Positions 1 through 11,300 of a stretch of DNA of 32,773 nt are shown here, piece after piece. Numbering within the stretch: the first letter of the stretch is position 1; every line of letters starts with the position of its first letter. The DNA comes from Polyangia bacterium (GTDB lineage: Bacteria > Myxococcota_A > Polyangia > Nannocystales > Nannocystaceae), in the NCBI GenBank assembly GCA_030430565.1, contig JAUIKS010000060.1:1-32773 (forward strand), in the 5' to 3' direction. The notes beneath the pieces were generated by a model. That model did not search any database, was not told where the DNA came from, and saw nothing but the letters and a program-made list of their open reading frames with translations. The position numbers and the translations under genes are program-made.

Positions 1-199
1 GACTCAGGCTTGGAGTCCGACCAGGCGCGCCGTCGATCCACGTGCGTCGCCTGCGGCGCCGCTGCGCACGAGGTACGCCGTCGCTGGCGTCGTCTGGGCG
101 GGGCGCGCGAGTACGCGGCGCCCCGCGCGAGCGAGCGGGCTTGTGCCGTATCGGTGTCACATTGGGCGGTCGCTACCGCCCACGCGGCGCGTGCGACCG
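1..199. other. Intergenic stretch at left edge
   Basis: No convincing gene is seen. It begins with a 16-base string (1-16) that matches 7569-7584 at 15 of 16 positions; a 13-base core recurs at 14429-14441 with one difference. It also holds a hairpin at 163-182 just beyond the stop of the minus-strand lipoprotein gene. Short frames here have the arginine- and alanine-rich composition of non-coding high-GC DNA. Confidence 0.5.
163..182 (-). terminator. Hairpin downstream of the kinase operon
   Basis: A perfect 8-bp stem (TGGGCGGT / ACCGCCCA) with a 4-nt loop lies 17 bp past the stop of the lipoprotein gene, in the direction of its transcription. No T-run follows, so it is a terminator-like or mRNA-stabilising hairpin rather than a textbook intrinsic terminator. 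Confidence 0.35.
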
Positions 200-836
<637 letters not shown>

Positions 837-850
<14 letters not shown>

Positions 851-1715
851 GGAGCTGCCACCCTAGCTGGCGCGCGCTCGCCATCGGCGCGCTGTAGACC
901 TGTCGCTGCTGTCTGCGGTCGAGCCCGAGGAGCGTCGCGGCGACGATCGTCGCCGCGCCGCTCGCGGCGAGGATGCCCCAACCGACAGGTCTCGTGTCGA
1001 GCACCTCGAGCGGGTTTTGTGGGCGCGGCGTGGCCGCTCGGACCGCGAGCCCGACGCCGACGCCGAGCCCGAGCGCGCCGGAGACGAGCAAGCCGACGCC
1101 CGCCTTGCCGGTGGGCGTGAGGGCGCGCGGCTCGAGATCGTCGCGCCCGGTGTCCACAGGACCCTCGACGCGTTCTTCGCGGACGGCGGGCCGAGGCTCG
1201 ACGGGCGCGTCGCGGTCGTCGGGCGACTCCTCGGTGTCCTCTTCCTCCGCGGCCTCCTCCGGTTGATCTTCCGAGCTTGTCGCGGGCGGCGGCGCTCGAT
1301 GGGCTTCGGCACGCTCATCTTGTTCCCGAGCCGCGTCCGCGAGCACGAGGAACGCCCGGAGCTCTTGCACCGCAGCCTCGATGAGCTCCGACTCGCTGCA
1401 CAGCGAGCACTGCTGCGCGCGCGGCTTGTCCGAGACCGGCTCGCCGTCGAGCTGCAGCGTAAGGGTCATGGTGTAGCCCGGCTTTGGCCGCTCCACCTCT
1501 TGCACCGTGATCGCGCACGTGAGCGTGTGCCCGCTCGTCTTGCCGATCTGCGAGTCGGGGAAGGCCTCTGCAGCGCGGCGCTCGATGTGCTCGCGGACAG
1601 CTTCGCCGCCGCTCTGGAGGCTGTGGGTGTCAGCCTCGATCGAGAGTGTAGAGGGCGTCGCTGGGCTCGTTGTGAACATCGTCGTCGTGATGACGATCGC
1701 CAGGGTCGATAGCAT
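837..1715 (-). CDS. Membrane protein with acidic linker, kinase operon
   Basis: A 292-residue protein that I cannot assign to a named family. A hydrophobic N-terminus (about residues 1-22) looks like a signal peptide or anchor. A globular segment with a CSLC pair near residue 103 follows, then a long Glu/Asp/Pro-rich linker (about 135-200) and two Gly/Ala-rich hydrophobic stretches (about 205-228 and 245-263), giving a C-terminal membrane hairpin. The ATG is preceded by a good GAGGAG ribosome site that overlaps the stop codon of the kinase gene, 11 bp away, so the two are almost certainly co-transcribed and coupled. The layout suggests an extracytoplasmic domain joined by a flexible spacer to the membrane. 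A partner role for the kinase is inferred from position only. Confidence 0.8.
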
Positions 1716-1726
1716 GGTCAGTCTCC

Positions 1727-3760
1727 TCAGGGCTGCTTTCGCCCGCGGCAGATCGCGACCGTGCGCGCGACCTGGCGATCCCGGGCGCGGGCGCCTTGCT
1801 TGATGCAGCCGTCGTAGTCGCCGAGCTCGAGCAGCGCCTGCGTGCGCAGTCGGTCGCGATCAAGCGCGCGTCGCCAGCACGCGCGCGCGCGCGTCAGCTG
1901 CTCGAGCTCGAACCACTTGTGATCGTCACGCGCTCGCTGGGCGTCGGAGCGCTTCGCCTCGCAGCTCGCGGTCTTCCACGCGCGGTTCTTCGTCGAGCGT
2001 CGCGCGCTCGCCTCATCATCCACGGGGACCTTGACGGTCGGCGTAGGCCGCTCTGCCGAATCACCTCGCGTCTTCGCGGGCTCGTCCGTGGGGTTCGGGG
2101 TCTCGGCCGGGCGCTCGACGTCTGCGCGCCGGGCGGTGTCGCTCGTGGTCTCGCTCGCCACGCGCACTGTCACGTGGTCCGCCGCGGGACCGGCGGAGGC
2201 CGGGGTCGTCTGGACGGAGTCCCGGCCTTGCGCGCGGTCTTCGTCGTGAGGCGTCGGCGCGCTGGGTGGATCCGCGGGCGCGAGCGTCCCCGCGTGAGCG
2301 AGCCGCGTCGCGCTGGGCGGATCCGCGGGCGCGTCGTCCTGGTCGGCGCCGAGCACCGAGATCACCGCGACCAGCGTGACAGCGACGACGATCGCGAGCG
2401 CGTTGGAGATCACGCCGGCGTAGGGGGCGAGGCTCGTGAAGCGGCGCCGCTCGCTCGCGTCGATGGGAGGCAGCGCGTGGGTGGGCTCTTCGTCCAGCGA
2501 CGACGGGAGCGGGCGGCCGCGGTGAGTCGGGTGTTCGTCGGTCGAGCGCGCTGGCTCGATGCGGCGCGTGTCGATGTCGAGCTCCGGGCAGCGAGGTCTC
2601 GGCGCGTCGGGCTCGCGGGCTACCTGGGAGCCCACGAGGCGCAGGCGCGTGGTCGCGGCGTCGAGCAGCGCCTGCGCGCTGCTGCTGCTTCCGCCCGCGG
2701 GCGTCAGCGTGGCGGTTCGCTGCGGCTTCTCGGCGAGCGCGTCGCGGACGATCGTCTCGAGCTCCGAGCTGGTGGGCGAGGGGCGCCGGAGCGCGGGCTC
2801 GTGGGCGCTCTCGCGGGCGCCGGCGGTCATCGTCCACGCCGCGATGTGGCTCTTCAGGCTCCACTCGATCGGGACCTCCGCGAGCCGCTCGAGGAACGCG
2901 TCGACCGACGGCGGGCGCCGGCTCGGGTCGATCTCGAGACAATCCGCGATGAGGCCCGCCAGCTCGATGCTGAGGTCCTTGCGCAGCGTGTAGATCGACG
3001 GCGCGTGACGCTGGCGCTTGATCTCGTAGAGCGCGTTGACGGGGATCCCCGCGAACGGCCCGCGGCCGACCAGCAGCGTGAACAGGACCGCCCCGAGCGC
3101 GTAGATATCCGACTCCTTGGCCGAGCGCGCGCCGGCCATCTGCTCCGGCGCCATATAGGCGGGGGTCCCGAGCGCGCGCCCCGGTCGGGTCAGGCGCGAC
3201 GAGTCGTCGGGCTCGAGCTCGGACGCGAGCCCGAAGTCGAGGACCTTGAGCACGCGCGTCCCGCCGAGGTCCGCGAGCATGATGTTGTCGAGCTTGAGGT
3301 CGCGGTGGATCACGCCGACGCGATGGGCGGCGCTGACGGCCGCGGCGACGTCGATGATCAAGTGGCACGCCTCCTGCTCTGACAGCGGCCCCTCGCGCTT
3401 GATGTAGTCGCGCAGCGTCTCGCCCGAGAGGAACTCCATCACGATGTACAGGCTCCCGTCGGGCAGCTCGCCCGCGTCGAAGACCTCGACGATGTTCGGG
3501 TGCCCGGCCGCGCTGGCGAGGCGGGGCTCGGCGCGAAACCGGCGCTTGATCGTCGGGTCTCGGGCCCACCGCGGCGTGATGAGCTTGATCGCCACCTTCC
3601 GCCCGATGGCGATGTGCTCCGCCAGGTACACCACGCCCATCCCGCCTTGCCCGAGCATGTGGAGGACGCGGTAGCGCTCCGCGATGACGCTGTCGGGGGC
3701 CAGGGGGCCGTGGCAGGGGGTCGCGCGTTGAAGCGCCACATCGATGCGGGGACGATTCAT
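1727..3760 (-). CDS. Transmembrane Ser/Thr protein kinase (Pkn type)
   Basis: Eukaryotic-like Hanks-type kinase of 677 residues that would phosphorylate protein Ser/Thr using ATP. Visible in order: Gly loop GQGGMGVVY (about 37-45), VAIK with the ATP-binding Lys59, catalytic loop HRDLKLDN, metal-binding DFG and the APEQ motif. A low-complexity juxtamembrane region follows, then one transmembrane helix (about residues 450-470) and an extracytoplasmic tail with Pro/Asp-rich sequence, a duplicated APADPPSA motif and a short C-terminal helical segment with two Cys. All catalytic residues are present, so it should be active. The ATG at 3760 begins the usual Pkn-like N-terminus; an in-frame ATG at 3871 would add 37 residues, and neither has a clear ribosome site. 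It is the first gene of a three-gene operon with the two extracytoplasmic proteins downstream. Confidence 0.93.
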   Translation of the reverse strand: MNRPRIDVALQRATPCHGPLAPDSVIAERYRVLHMLGQGGMGVVYLAEHIAIGRKVAIKLITPRWARDPTIKRRFRAEPRLASAAGHPNIVEVFDAGELPDGSLYIVMEFLSGETLRDYIKREGPLSEQEACHLIIDVAAAVSAAHRVGVIHRDLKLDNIMLADLGGTRVLKVLDFGLASELEPDDSSRLTRPGRALGTPAYMAPEQMAGARSAKESDIYALGAVLFTLLVGRGPFAGIPVNALYEIKRQRHAPSIYTLRKDLSIELAGLIADCLEIDPSRRPPSVDAFLERLAEVPIEWSLKSHIAAWTMTAGARESAHEPALRRPSPTSSELETIVRDALAEKPQRTATLTPAGGSSSSAQALLDAATTRLRLVGSQVAREPDAPRPRCPELDIDTRRIEPARSTDEHPTHRGRPLPSSLDEEPTHALPPIDASERRRFTSLAPYAGVISNALAIVVAVTLVAVISVLGADQDDAPADPPSATRLAHAGTLAPADPPSAPTPHDEDRAQGRDSVQTTPASAGPAADHVTVRVASETTSDTARRADVERPAETPNPTDEPAKTRGDSAERPTPTVKVPVDDEASARRSTKNRAWKTASCEAKRSDAQRARDDHKWFELEQLTRARACWRRALDRDRLRTQALLELGDYDGCIKQGARARDRQVARTVAICRGRKQP

Positions 3761-4078
3761 GGGCGTTGGGCGTGACTGTGAAGAGGGGATTGACGATCGC
3801 AATGACGGCAGGCGAGGGGCCTGGGCGCCGTCGTCGAGTCGTGAACGGAGATAGGGAGTCTCTAAAAACATTGATTTCGCGCTGTTACACGTCGATCTCG
3901 CGCAGGCGAGCGGTCGGCGAGGTAGCTCTATTCGACCACCGCCGGGCTATACCGACATAAAAAGACTAGGCCGAACGCGTAAGCCTATCAACAGAGAAAG
4001 AATCCACGAGGTGTGCGGCCTGGCTGTGACGCGCGCGCACGGTGGCACGCCAAGCTTGCGCGGATCGTTGTACATGTC

Positions 4079-4094
4079 ATGTCTAATAGGACAT
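4079..4094. promoter_or_regulatory. Dyad site A, ATGWC-N6-GWCAT
   Basis: The sequence ATGTCTAATAGGACAT has perfect 5-bp half sites (ATGTC/GACAT) around an AT-rich 6-bp centre. A further half site (ACATGTC) adjoins it on the left. The same spaced dyad recurs at 4327-4342 and 18719-18734, both in gene-free DNA upstream of MYXO-CTERM genes. It is likely an operator for a dimeric regulator; which one is unknown. Confidence 0.5.
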
Positions 4095-4326
4095 GTTCGA
4101 TTGGAGCGTGCCCGACTGCGCTTCGCGGATTCGGTGCTTGTAACACGAGAGGCCGAATTGTTCTCGACAGCGCAGGCGTGGAGAGCGCCCCGCGGCGGCG
4201 CGCCGGTCCAGGGGTGGCTACTCGCGGCGCGACTCGAATTTTTTTTAGCTTCGCGGAGCGCGGGGGCGGGCGCGCGACGACGGCGTCTCGGGCTTCACGA
4301 CACGCGCCGGGGGACGGTGTACGAAC

Positions 4327-4348
4327 ATGACTAAATAGACATGTCTAT
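4327..4348. promoter_or_regulatory. Dyad site C with overlapping 14-bp palindrome
   Basis: ATGACTAAATAGACAT (4327-4342) matches the ATGWC-N6-GWCAT pattern. It overlaps a perfect 14-bp palindrome, ATAGACATGTCTAT (4335-4348), so two binding registers share one half site. It lies about 130 bp before the ATG of the MYXO-CTERM gene at 4475, a reasonable distance for promoter control with an untranslated leader. Confidence 0.5.
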
Positions 4349-4474
4349 ACATGGCGACGCGACGCGCGACGCGGCGGCGGGAGGTGGCGACAAGACTTGT
4401 CGGGGGAGACACACCCTTGTGCACACCGGCGCAGCGAGTACGACGTGGTCACTCCCCGCTACGGAGACCACGAA

Positions 4475-5644
<1,170 letters not shown>

Positions 5645-5673
5645 CGCGATGACGCGATGACACGATGACGCGA

Positions 5674-5703
5674 AGCGGCCGAGACGATGGAGTCTCGGCC
5701 GCT
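5674..5703. terminator. Bidirectional hairpin between convergent genes
   Basis: A perfect 12-bp stem (AGCGGCCGAGAC / GTCTCGGCCGCT) with a 6-nt loop sits between the stop of the MYXO-CTERM gene and the stop of the minus-strand response regulator. It lacks a T-run on either side, but its placement between convergent genes and its strength support a shared terminator. A short GATGACGC repeat precedes it (about 5641-5672). Confidence 0.6.
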
Positions 5704-5725
5704 CACGTCTCGTCCCGATGAACCG

Positions 5726-7153
5726 TTAGTTCGCTGGCGCTTTCGTCAGCTTCGCCGACGTCGGGTTGTCGATCTCGAGGCGATCGAGCTTGCGGTACAG
5801 CGAACGACGGGAGATCCCCAGCAGCTCGGCCGCGCGCGTCTTGTTCCCGTCCGCGGCCGCGAGCGCTCGCGCGATGTGGAGGCGTTCGAAGTCCGCGAAG
5901 TTCGTCGGCGTATCGAGCGTCTCGCGCTCGCTCGGCGCGCTCGCTCGCACGCGCTCGGGCAGATCCTCGGCCGCGATCTGATGCTCGCGCGTGAGGGTGA
6001 ACGAGGACTGAATGACCTGCTCGAGCTCGCTGACGTTGCCGGGCCAGCGGTAGCGAAGCAGCAGCTCGGCCGCGCCCGTCGAGATCCCGCGGACGTCCTT
6101 TCGCGTCCTGCGTCGGTTCACGTCGATGAAGTGCTGGGCGAGCAGCAGCGCGTCGCGCTCGCGCACGCGCAGCGGCGGGATGTGAAGCTTGATCACGCGG
6201 AGGCGCTCGTACAGCTCGGCTTCAAACACCCCGCGCGCGACGAGTCTCCCAAGGTCGCTATGCGCGGTCGCGAGCAGACGGACCTCGGGCTTGCGGTCTT
6301 CGCCGCGTGGCGTAGCGAGCAGGCGCATCAGTCGGCGCTGCGTGCAGGGGGGGAGCGCGCCGAGCTCGTCGAGGACGAGCGCGCCGCCGCAGGCGCGCGC
6401 GAGCAGCCCCGCGCCGCCGGTGTCGTCGAACGAGCCGAACAGCTCGCGCTCCAGCGCGTACGCCGACCCGGCGGCGCACCCCATGATCTCGAGCGGCCCG
6501 TCGGCGCGCGGGCTGCTGCGGTGGAGCGCGCGGGCGACGAGCTTCTTGCCGGTGCCGCGCTCCCCCATGATCATAACGTTCGCGTCTGTCCCTCGGAGCT
6601 GGTCGATGATCTCGCGGAGGGTCCGGATCGCCGCGCTCGCGCCGATGAGATCGTGGTCCGACTCGGCGACCTCGCGCGCCAGCTCGTGCGCGCCCGCGTT
6701 CGAACGACGAGCCGAGAGCGCCCGCTGCACGACCGCCTCGATCTCCTTGGGATCGATCGGCTTGGTGATGACATCGAAGGCGCCGGCGCGGATCGCCGCG
6801 ATCGCGGCGCGCGTGTCTGTCTGACCCGCCATCACGATGACCCGCGTGCGCTCGGTCCGCTCGCGCACGCTCGCGCACAGCTGCAGGCCGGGCGCGTGCT
6901 CGTCGTGGACGTCGATCAGCAAGACCTCGGGCTCCTCTGACTTGAGCTCGGCGAGCGCCCCCGCCTCCGTCGCGCAGGTGCGGAGCGAGTGGCCGCGCTC
7001 GCTGAGGCTTCGGCGCAGGTGCTGTCGCCGGAGCGGGTCGCTGTCGACGACCAGCAGACGACCACGCGCCGGGGTCGTGGCCTCAACCATCGCGCGCCCG
7101 GGGGGCCGATCGCGCTCGGCAGACGTAGGACATGGTTGAATGACGTTTGACAT
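5726..7153 (-). CDS. NtrC-like response regulator lacking the GAFTGA loop
   Basis: A 475-residue regulator with receiver, AAA+ and Fis-type DNA-binding domains. The receiver (about 31-145) has VDSD instead of a full acidic pocket, phospho-acceptor Asp81 and Lys131. The AAA+ domain has Walker A GERGTGKK (197-204) and Walker B LVLDEL (to 263). After ELFG the usual GAFTGA sigma-54 contact loop is absent; the sequence runs straight through FDDTGGAGLL. The first arginine-finger position (FRED in the family) is FEAE here, while the second Arg is kept. The C-terminal helix-turn-helix NKTRAAELLGISRRSLYRKL is intact. It therefore probably binds DNA but is unlikely to activate sigma-54 polymerase in the normal way. 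It could act with sigma-70 promoters or as a repressor, which is inference. The gene stands alone; an ATTGA-TTT-TCAAT repeat lies just upstream of its start. Confidence 0.88.
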   Translation of the reverse strand: MSNVIQPCPTSAERDRPPGRAMVEATTPARGRLLVVDSDPLRRQHLRRSLSERGHSLRTCATEAGALAELKSEEPEVLLIDVHDEHAPGLQLCASVRERTERTRVIVMAGQTDTRAAIAAIRAGAFDVITKPIDPKEIEAVVQRALSARRSNAGAHELAREVAESDHDLIGASAAIRTLREIIDQLRGTDANVMIMGERGTGKKLVARALHRSSPRADGPLEIMGCAAGSAYALERELFGSFDDTGGAGLLARACGGALVLDELGALPPCTQRRLMRLLATPRGEDRKPEVRLLATAHSDLGRLVARGVFEAELYERLRVIKLHIPPLRVRERDALLLAQHFIDVNRRRTRKDVRGISTGAAELLLRYRWPGNVSELEQVIQSSFTLTREHQIAAEDLPERVRASAPSERETLDTPTNFADFERLHIARALAAADGNKTRAAELLGISRRSLYRKLDRLEIDNPTSAKLTKAPAN

Positions 7154-7669
7154 CGCTGCTCAGATTGATTTTCAATATGCTCCAAGGAACATCTTCATAG
7201 ATCCCTGAATAGTATTCTCTGTTGAATGAGTGACTTCAAGAGCCAGTTCGGGTTGCGCAAAAATCTCATTGTTACGCGATGTTAGTGCGCGGTCGAATGA
7301 AGCGTGTGCAGATTCACCGATGGGATTCAGTCGAAATATTAAGGTTTCTTAATGTGAACTCTGTCTAATGTTCGCGGATTATTTCCAAGCCGCGAAAAAT
7401 CCCCCGCGCTGTGCGCACGATCCTGCGCGGGAGCGCCCGTTGGACCGCACGACGGTGAGCGCTCCGCGTGACGTGCTCGGTCACGCGGCCGGGCGGTCAC
7501 CGAGCGGTCACGCCGGAATCGCGCGCCCGAGTTCCCGGGCTTGATCAAGCGCTTGGGCCGCCAGGCGTGACTCAGGCTTGAAGTACGCAGATTCTTCGTA
7601 AGTGGTTGACCAAGCTAAGCAATTTCAGAGCGCGCTAGCGCGGTTCCATCAGGGTTCCAGTGCCCACGA
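7154..7669. other. AT-rich intergenic region at the island edge
   Basis: About 500 bases without a supported gene. The part nearest the regulator (7154-7390) is clearly AT-richer than the flanks and includes ATTAAG-N4-CTTAAT (7338-7353). Further right are three CGGTCAC strings (about 7479, 7495 and 7506), a copy of the 13-bp direct repeat (7572-7584) and a perfect 12-bp palindrome CGCGCTAGCGCG (7631-7642) just past the recombinase stop. A 69-residue minus-strand frame at 7339-7548 is not credible as a gene. Confidence 0.55.
7572..7584 (+). repeat. Left copy of 13-bp direct repeat (att-like)
   Basis: TCAGGCTTGAAGT here is repeated exactly at 14429-14441, at the other end of the RHS island, and with one mismatch at 4-16. 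This copy lies about 85 bp beyond the stop of the tyrosine recombinase, where an attachment site usually sits. It may mark the edge of an integrated element, but the third copy at the window start weakens that reading. Confidence 0.35.
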
Positions 7670-8365
7670 CTACCTCCCGAGGGCTTCGATCGCGTCATCG
7701 AGGCTGCTCGGCGCGAGGTGCATGTAGATCTGCGTCGTCGAAAGCTTGGCGTGACCGGCGAGCTTCTGGATCTTGACCGCCGACACGCCACGCATGGCGA
7801 GGTGACTACAGAAGGTGTGACGCAGCGTGTGCGGCCCCTTCCTCCCGAGCCCGGTGCGAGACATGGCCTTGTGAACACGCCAGGCGAGCACCTGATGCGT
7901 GACCGGCTTGGCATCCTCACCACGCCACAGCACTCGCTCGCTCCGGCGCTCCATCCCCATCAGCGCCTTGCGGAGCTGCTTGGTCATGGGGAGCCAGCGA
8001 TCGCGCCCGCCCTTGGGCGGACCTACGTGACCGCGGACATCGTTCTCGCAGACGTGGATCCGGTTGCGCTCAGGGAAGATGTGGCACCAGCGTAACGCCA
8101 GCATCTCGCCACACCGAAGACCCGCGTCACCGCCGAGCAGGAGAATAACCAGGGTCATCTCGTCGAGCACGCCGCGCGTCACCTCCAGCAAGCGCCCGTA
8201 GTCGTCGAACGACAGGTACTCGGGTGTCGACTGGACCTCCTTGACCGCCGAGACCTTCGGCATCTTCTCGATGAGTTCCCACTCGTACGCCTGCCGAAGC
8301 ATCGCGCGGAGCTTCGCCAGGACCATGTTGATCCTACCACGCGGAGCGCGACTCGAGTGACCCAC
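7670..8365 (-). CDS. Tyrosine recombinase, N-terminal domain missing
   Basis: A phage-type tyrosine recombinase catalytic domain with all catalytic residues: Arg84 (AGLRCGE), Lys118, His179 and Arg182 (HTLRH), His205 (LAGHAKLST) and nucleophile Tyr214. It would catalyse site-specific strand exchange. Family members normally carry an N-terminal SAM-like core-binding domain of roughly 80-110 residues; here the recognisable sequence starts at about RINMVLAKLR, at the tail of that domain. The rest is replaced by DNA belonging to the divergent RHS gene, whose own 5' part is also missing. The frame is shown from a GTG at 8365; the first credible start is the ATG at 8326 (218 residues). Without the arm/core-binding domain it is probably inactive or impaired. 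Its context is the left end of a mosaic accessory island. Confidence 0.8.
   Translation of the reverse strand: MGHSSRAPRGRINMVLAKLRAMLRQAYEWELIEKMPKVSAVKEVQSTPEYLSFDDYGRLLEVTRGVLDEMTLVILLLGGDAGLRCGEMLALRWCHIFPERNRIHVCENDVRGHVGPPKGGRDRWLPMTKQLRKALMGMERRSERVLWRGEDAKPVTHQVLAWRVHKAMSRTGLGRKGPHTLRHTFCSHLAMRGVSAVKIQKLAGHAKLSTTQIYMHLAPSSLDDAIEALGR
8332..8359. other. Breakpoint joining truncated recombinase and RHS gene
   Basis: To the left, the minus-strand frame reads as recombinase from the motif RINMVLAK onward. To the right, the plus-strand frame reads as an RHS/Tc-toxin protein from DPHVSQTVVLDVDAYG onward. Both genes lack their N-terminal halves, and both losses converge on this interval. A TGA at 8329-8331 closes the RHS frame upstream. 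A deletion or recombination that removed both 5' ends is the simplest explanation. Confidence 0.65.
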
Positions 8366-8382
8366 ACGTCTCGCAAACCGTT

Positions 8383-11300
8383 GTGCTCGACGTCGACGCC
8401 TACGGCACCGTCACGCGTCAAGTTAGCGTGGCCTATCCGCGCGTGGGTGCGGCGGCGGTCACCCCAGGAAACAAAACTGTCAACGCGCAGACCCACGCGA
8501 CGATGCTCTTGGCCGAGGCGGACGTCATACACGTCGACAACAACCCGGCGAGCTATCGGCTCGGGGTTCCCTACGCCGGCCGGAGCTACGAGCTGACCGG
8601 CCTCACGCTCGATGCGCAGTCGCCCAAGACGGTCGCGGAGCTTCGCGCGCACGCCGATGTGGCGGTCGAGATCGCGTACAAGGAGACGCCTGACGGGACC
8701 GCGCAGAAGCGCGTGCTCGGCAAACAACGTCAGACCTTCTACGCAGACGACCTGAACGGTGCATTGCCCTTGGGTCAGTGCGGGACGCGTGCGTTGCCCT
8801 ACGAGTCGGAGTCTCTCGCCTTCTCACAGGCGCAGCTGGCCATCGTGTTTGGGCAAAAGATCGCGGGCCTCGGCCTCGACAGCGAAGGGGCGTATCGCAA
8901 ATATGGCCCTGACTGGTATCGACCTTCCGGCCGCGTGATCTTTGATGAGACAAAGTTCTACCGAGTCGTCAAGGCGCGTGATGTGTTCGGCAACGCCTCT
9001 ACGTTCACGCACGACGCCCACAACCTCCTGCTCGAGTCCGCGACGGACCCGCTCGGCAACCTCGTCAGCGCCGAGAACGACTACCGCCTGCTCACGCCCT
9101 GGCGTACCACGGACCCGAACCTGAACCGAACCGCGAACGCGTTTGACGAGCTGGGAATGGTCCGCGCGGTCGCGGTCATGGGCAAAGACGGTCAGGGCGA
9201 AGGCGACACACTCGACGACCCGACGCTCACGCTCGACTACAACCTCGACGCTTGGAGCCTCGAGCAGAAGCCCACGTGGACCCACGCGACCGCGAAGGAG
9301 ACACACGGTCTCGGCAACCTCACGACGCAGCAGCAGTTCACCTACCACGGCGGCATGGGCCAGGTAGTGATGGCGAAAGCACAGGCCGAGCCGGGTCTCG
9401 CACCCAAGCGTGATGAGAACGGCGAGCTGGTGTTTCAAAACGGCGAGTTGGTGTTCGAGGCCGCCGATCCGCGCTGGGTCGGGACCGGGCGCACGGTGCT
9501 CGACAACAAGGGCAACGTTATCAAGCAGTACGAGCCGTTCTTCTCGGCGACGTCGGACTACGAGAGCGAGCAGGACCTGGTCGAGTGGGGCGTGACGCCG
9601 CTGCTGCACTACGATCCGCTGGGTCGCGTGGTGCGAACCGACCTCCCCGACGGCACGTTCTCACGCGTCGAGTTCACCCCATGGAAGCAGGTGACCTACG
9701 ACGCGAACGACACCGTGCTCGACAGCGACTGGTACGCCGAGCGTCAGGCGTTGTTGCCTGGTCCGCCAGAGAACGACGCCGAGATTCGCGCGGCGAACGA
9801 GGCGGCGAAGCACGCGAACACGCCGAGCACCGCGCACACCGACCATCGCGGGCGCGTGGTCGTAACCGTCGCGCACAACAGGACGGATGGACAAGACGCC
9901 TTCTACGAGACGTTTGTAGACCTCGACGTCGAGGGCAATCCGCTCGAGATCACGGACGCTCGAGAGAACACCGCCGAGACTGACACGTTTGCGCCGGGGG
10001 GCGTGCAGCTCTACAGCGAGAGCGTAGACGCGGGGAACCGGTGGGTGCTCGCGGACGCCGGCGGCAGGCCGTTGCGGTCCTGGGACTCACGAGGACATAC
10101 GCGCCGGTGGAGCTACGACGCGCTCAGCAGGCCGACGCACGCGTACATCAAGACGAACCAGGACCCGGAGGTGCTCGCGGGGCGCTCGGTGTACGGCGAG
10201 AGCTTAGCCCAGCCCGAGCAGACCAATCACCGCGGGCAGCTGTTTCGCGTCTACGACACGGCGGGGATGGTCGAGGCGACCTCGTTTGACTTCAAGGGCA
10301 ACCCGTTGAGTCAGACGCGACGGCTAGCGACGGACTACACGACGCGGCCCGACTGGATCACGCTTGCGAACGAGACCGACCCCGCGGCGATCCAGACGCT
10401 CGCTGATGCGCTGCTCGAGACCGAGACGTTCACCAGCAGCCAGACCTACGACGCGCTGAACCGAGTCGTGACGAGCACGACGCCGGACCTCTCCGTCACG
10501 ACGACCAGCTACGGCGCGGGCGGTCTCATCGCGTCGGTCGCCGTCAACGTCAAAGGCGCCGTGCAGGCGACCGACATCGTGACGAACGTTGACTACAACG
10601 AGAAGGGTCAACGCGTACTCGAGGAGCACGGCAACGGCGCCGTCATCGCGCGGGAGTACGACACGCGCATGTTCCGAGTGCGCAGGATCCACACGACTCG
10701 GCCGAACCCAGATCCGGGGAAGCGTGAAGTGCAGGATCTGCGCTACCACTACGACCCGTCCGGCAACATCGCGGAGATTCGTGACCTCGCGCAGCAGGTC
10801 GTCTACTTCCAGAACGCCCAGGTCGCGCCGGCGCAGAAATTCGTCTACGACGCGATCTACCGGCTGCTCTCGGCGACCGGTCGCGAGCACGCGACGATCA
10901 CTCAACCGACCGGCGACGAGTGGGCGGCGATCAGCCACCCGGGTGATGCGCAGGCGCTGCAGAACTACACACAGCGCTACGAGTACGATCAGGTCGGTAA
11001 CATCCTGGCGACGACCCACGAGGTCGGCGGTCAAGTTGCCTGGAAGCGCGCGTGCGCGTACGCTCTCGACGGAAACCAACTCCTCGAGTCAAGCGGTCCT
11101 GGGGACGACCCAATCGATCCGCAGACTTGGACCGAAACGTACACATACGACGCGCACGGCAACATGCTCACGATGCCGCACCTCTATGTGCCCCCGGATG
11201 ATCCGGGGATGTTCTGGGACGAGGATGACCGCCTCGCTCGGACCGAGCATGGAGGTGGAGGCACGACCTACTACGTCTACGACAGCGCAGGTCAGCGCGT

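Larger units (their letters stand above)
3872..4474. other. Gene-free region between divergent genes
   Basis: This stretch of about 600 bases lies between the divergently read kinase operon and the first MYXO-CTERM gene. Open frames here lack plausible composition or ribosome sites. It holds two copies of a 16-bp dyad (4079-4094 and 4327-4342), a perfect 14-bp palindrome (4335-4348) and a T8 run near 4240. It probably carries both promoters, and its length would allow a small RNA or leader, but none can be demonstrated from sequence alone. Confidence 0.6.

Noticed and set aside
1796..3382. Plus-strand frame of 528 residues opposite the kinase
   Set aside because: Kinase motifs on the minus strand are complete and in order; this is a shadow frame.
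4031..4050. Possible sigma-54 promoter (TGGCAC ... TTGC)
   Set aside because: The GG and GC elements are 12 bases apart instead of 10, which sigma-54 does not tolerate.
4238..4248. T8 run as an intrinsic terminator
   Set aside because: No clean hairpin precedes it on either strand.
4011..4334. Open frame of about 107 residues in the gap before the first MYXO-CTERM gene
   Set aside because: No ribosome site, arginine/alanine-biased composition of non-coding GC-rich DNA, and it overlaps the dyad sites.
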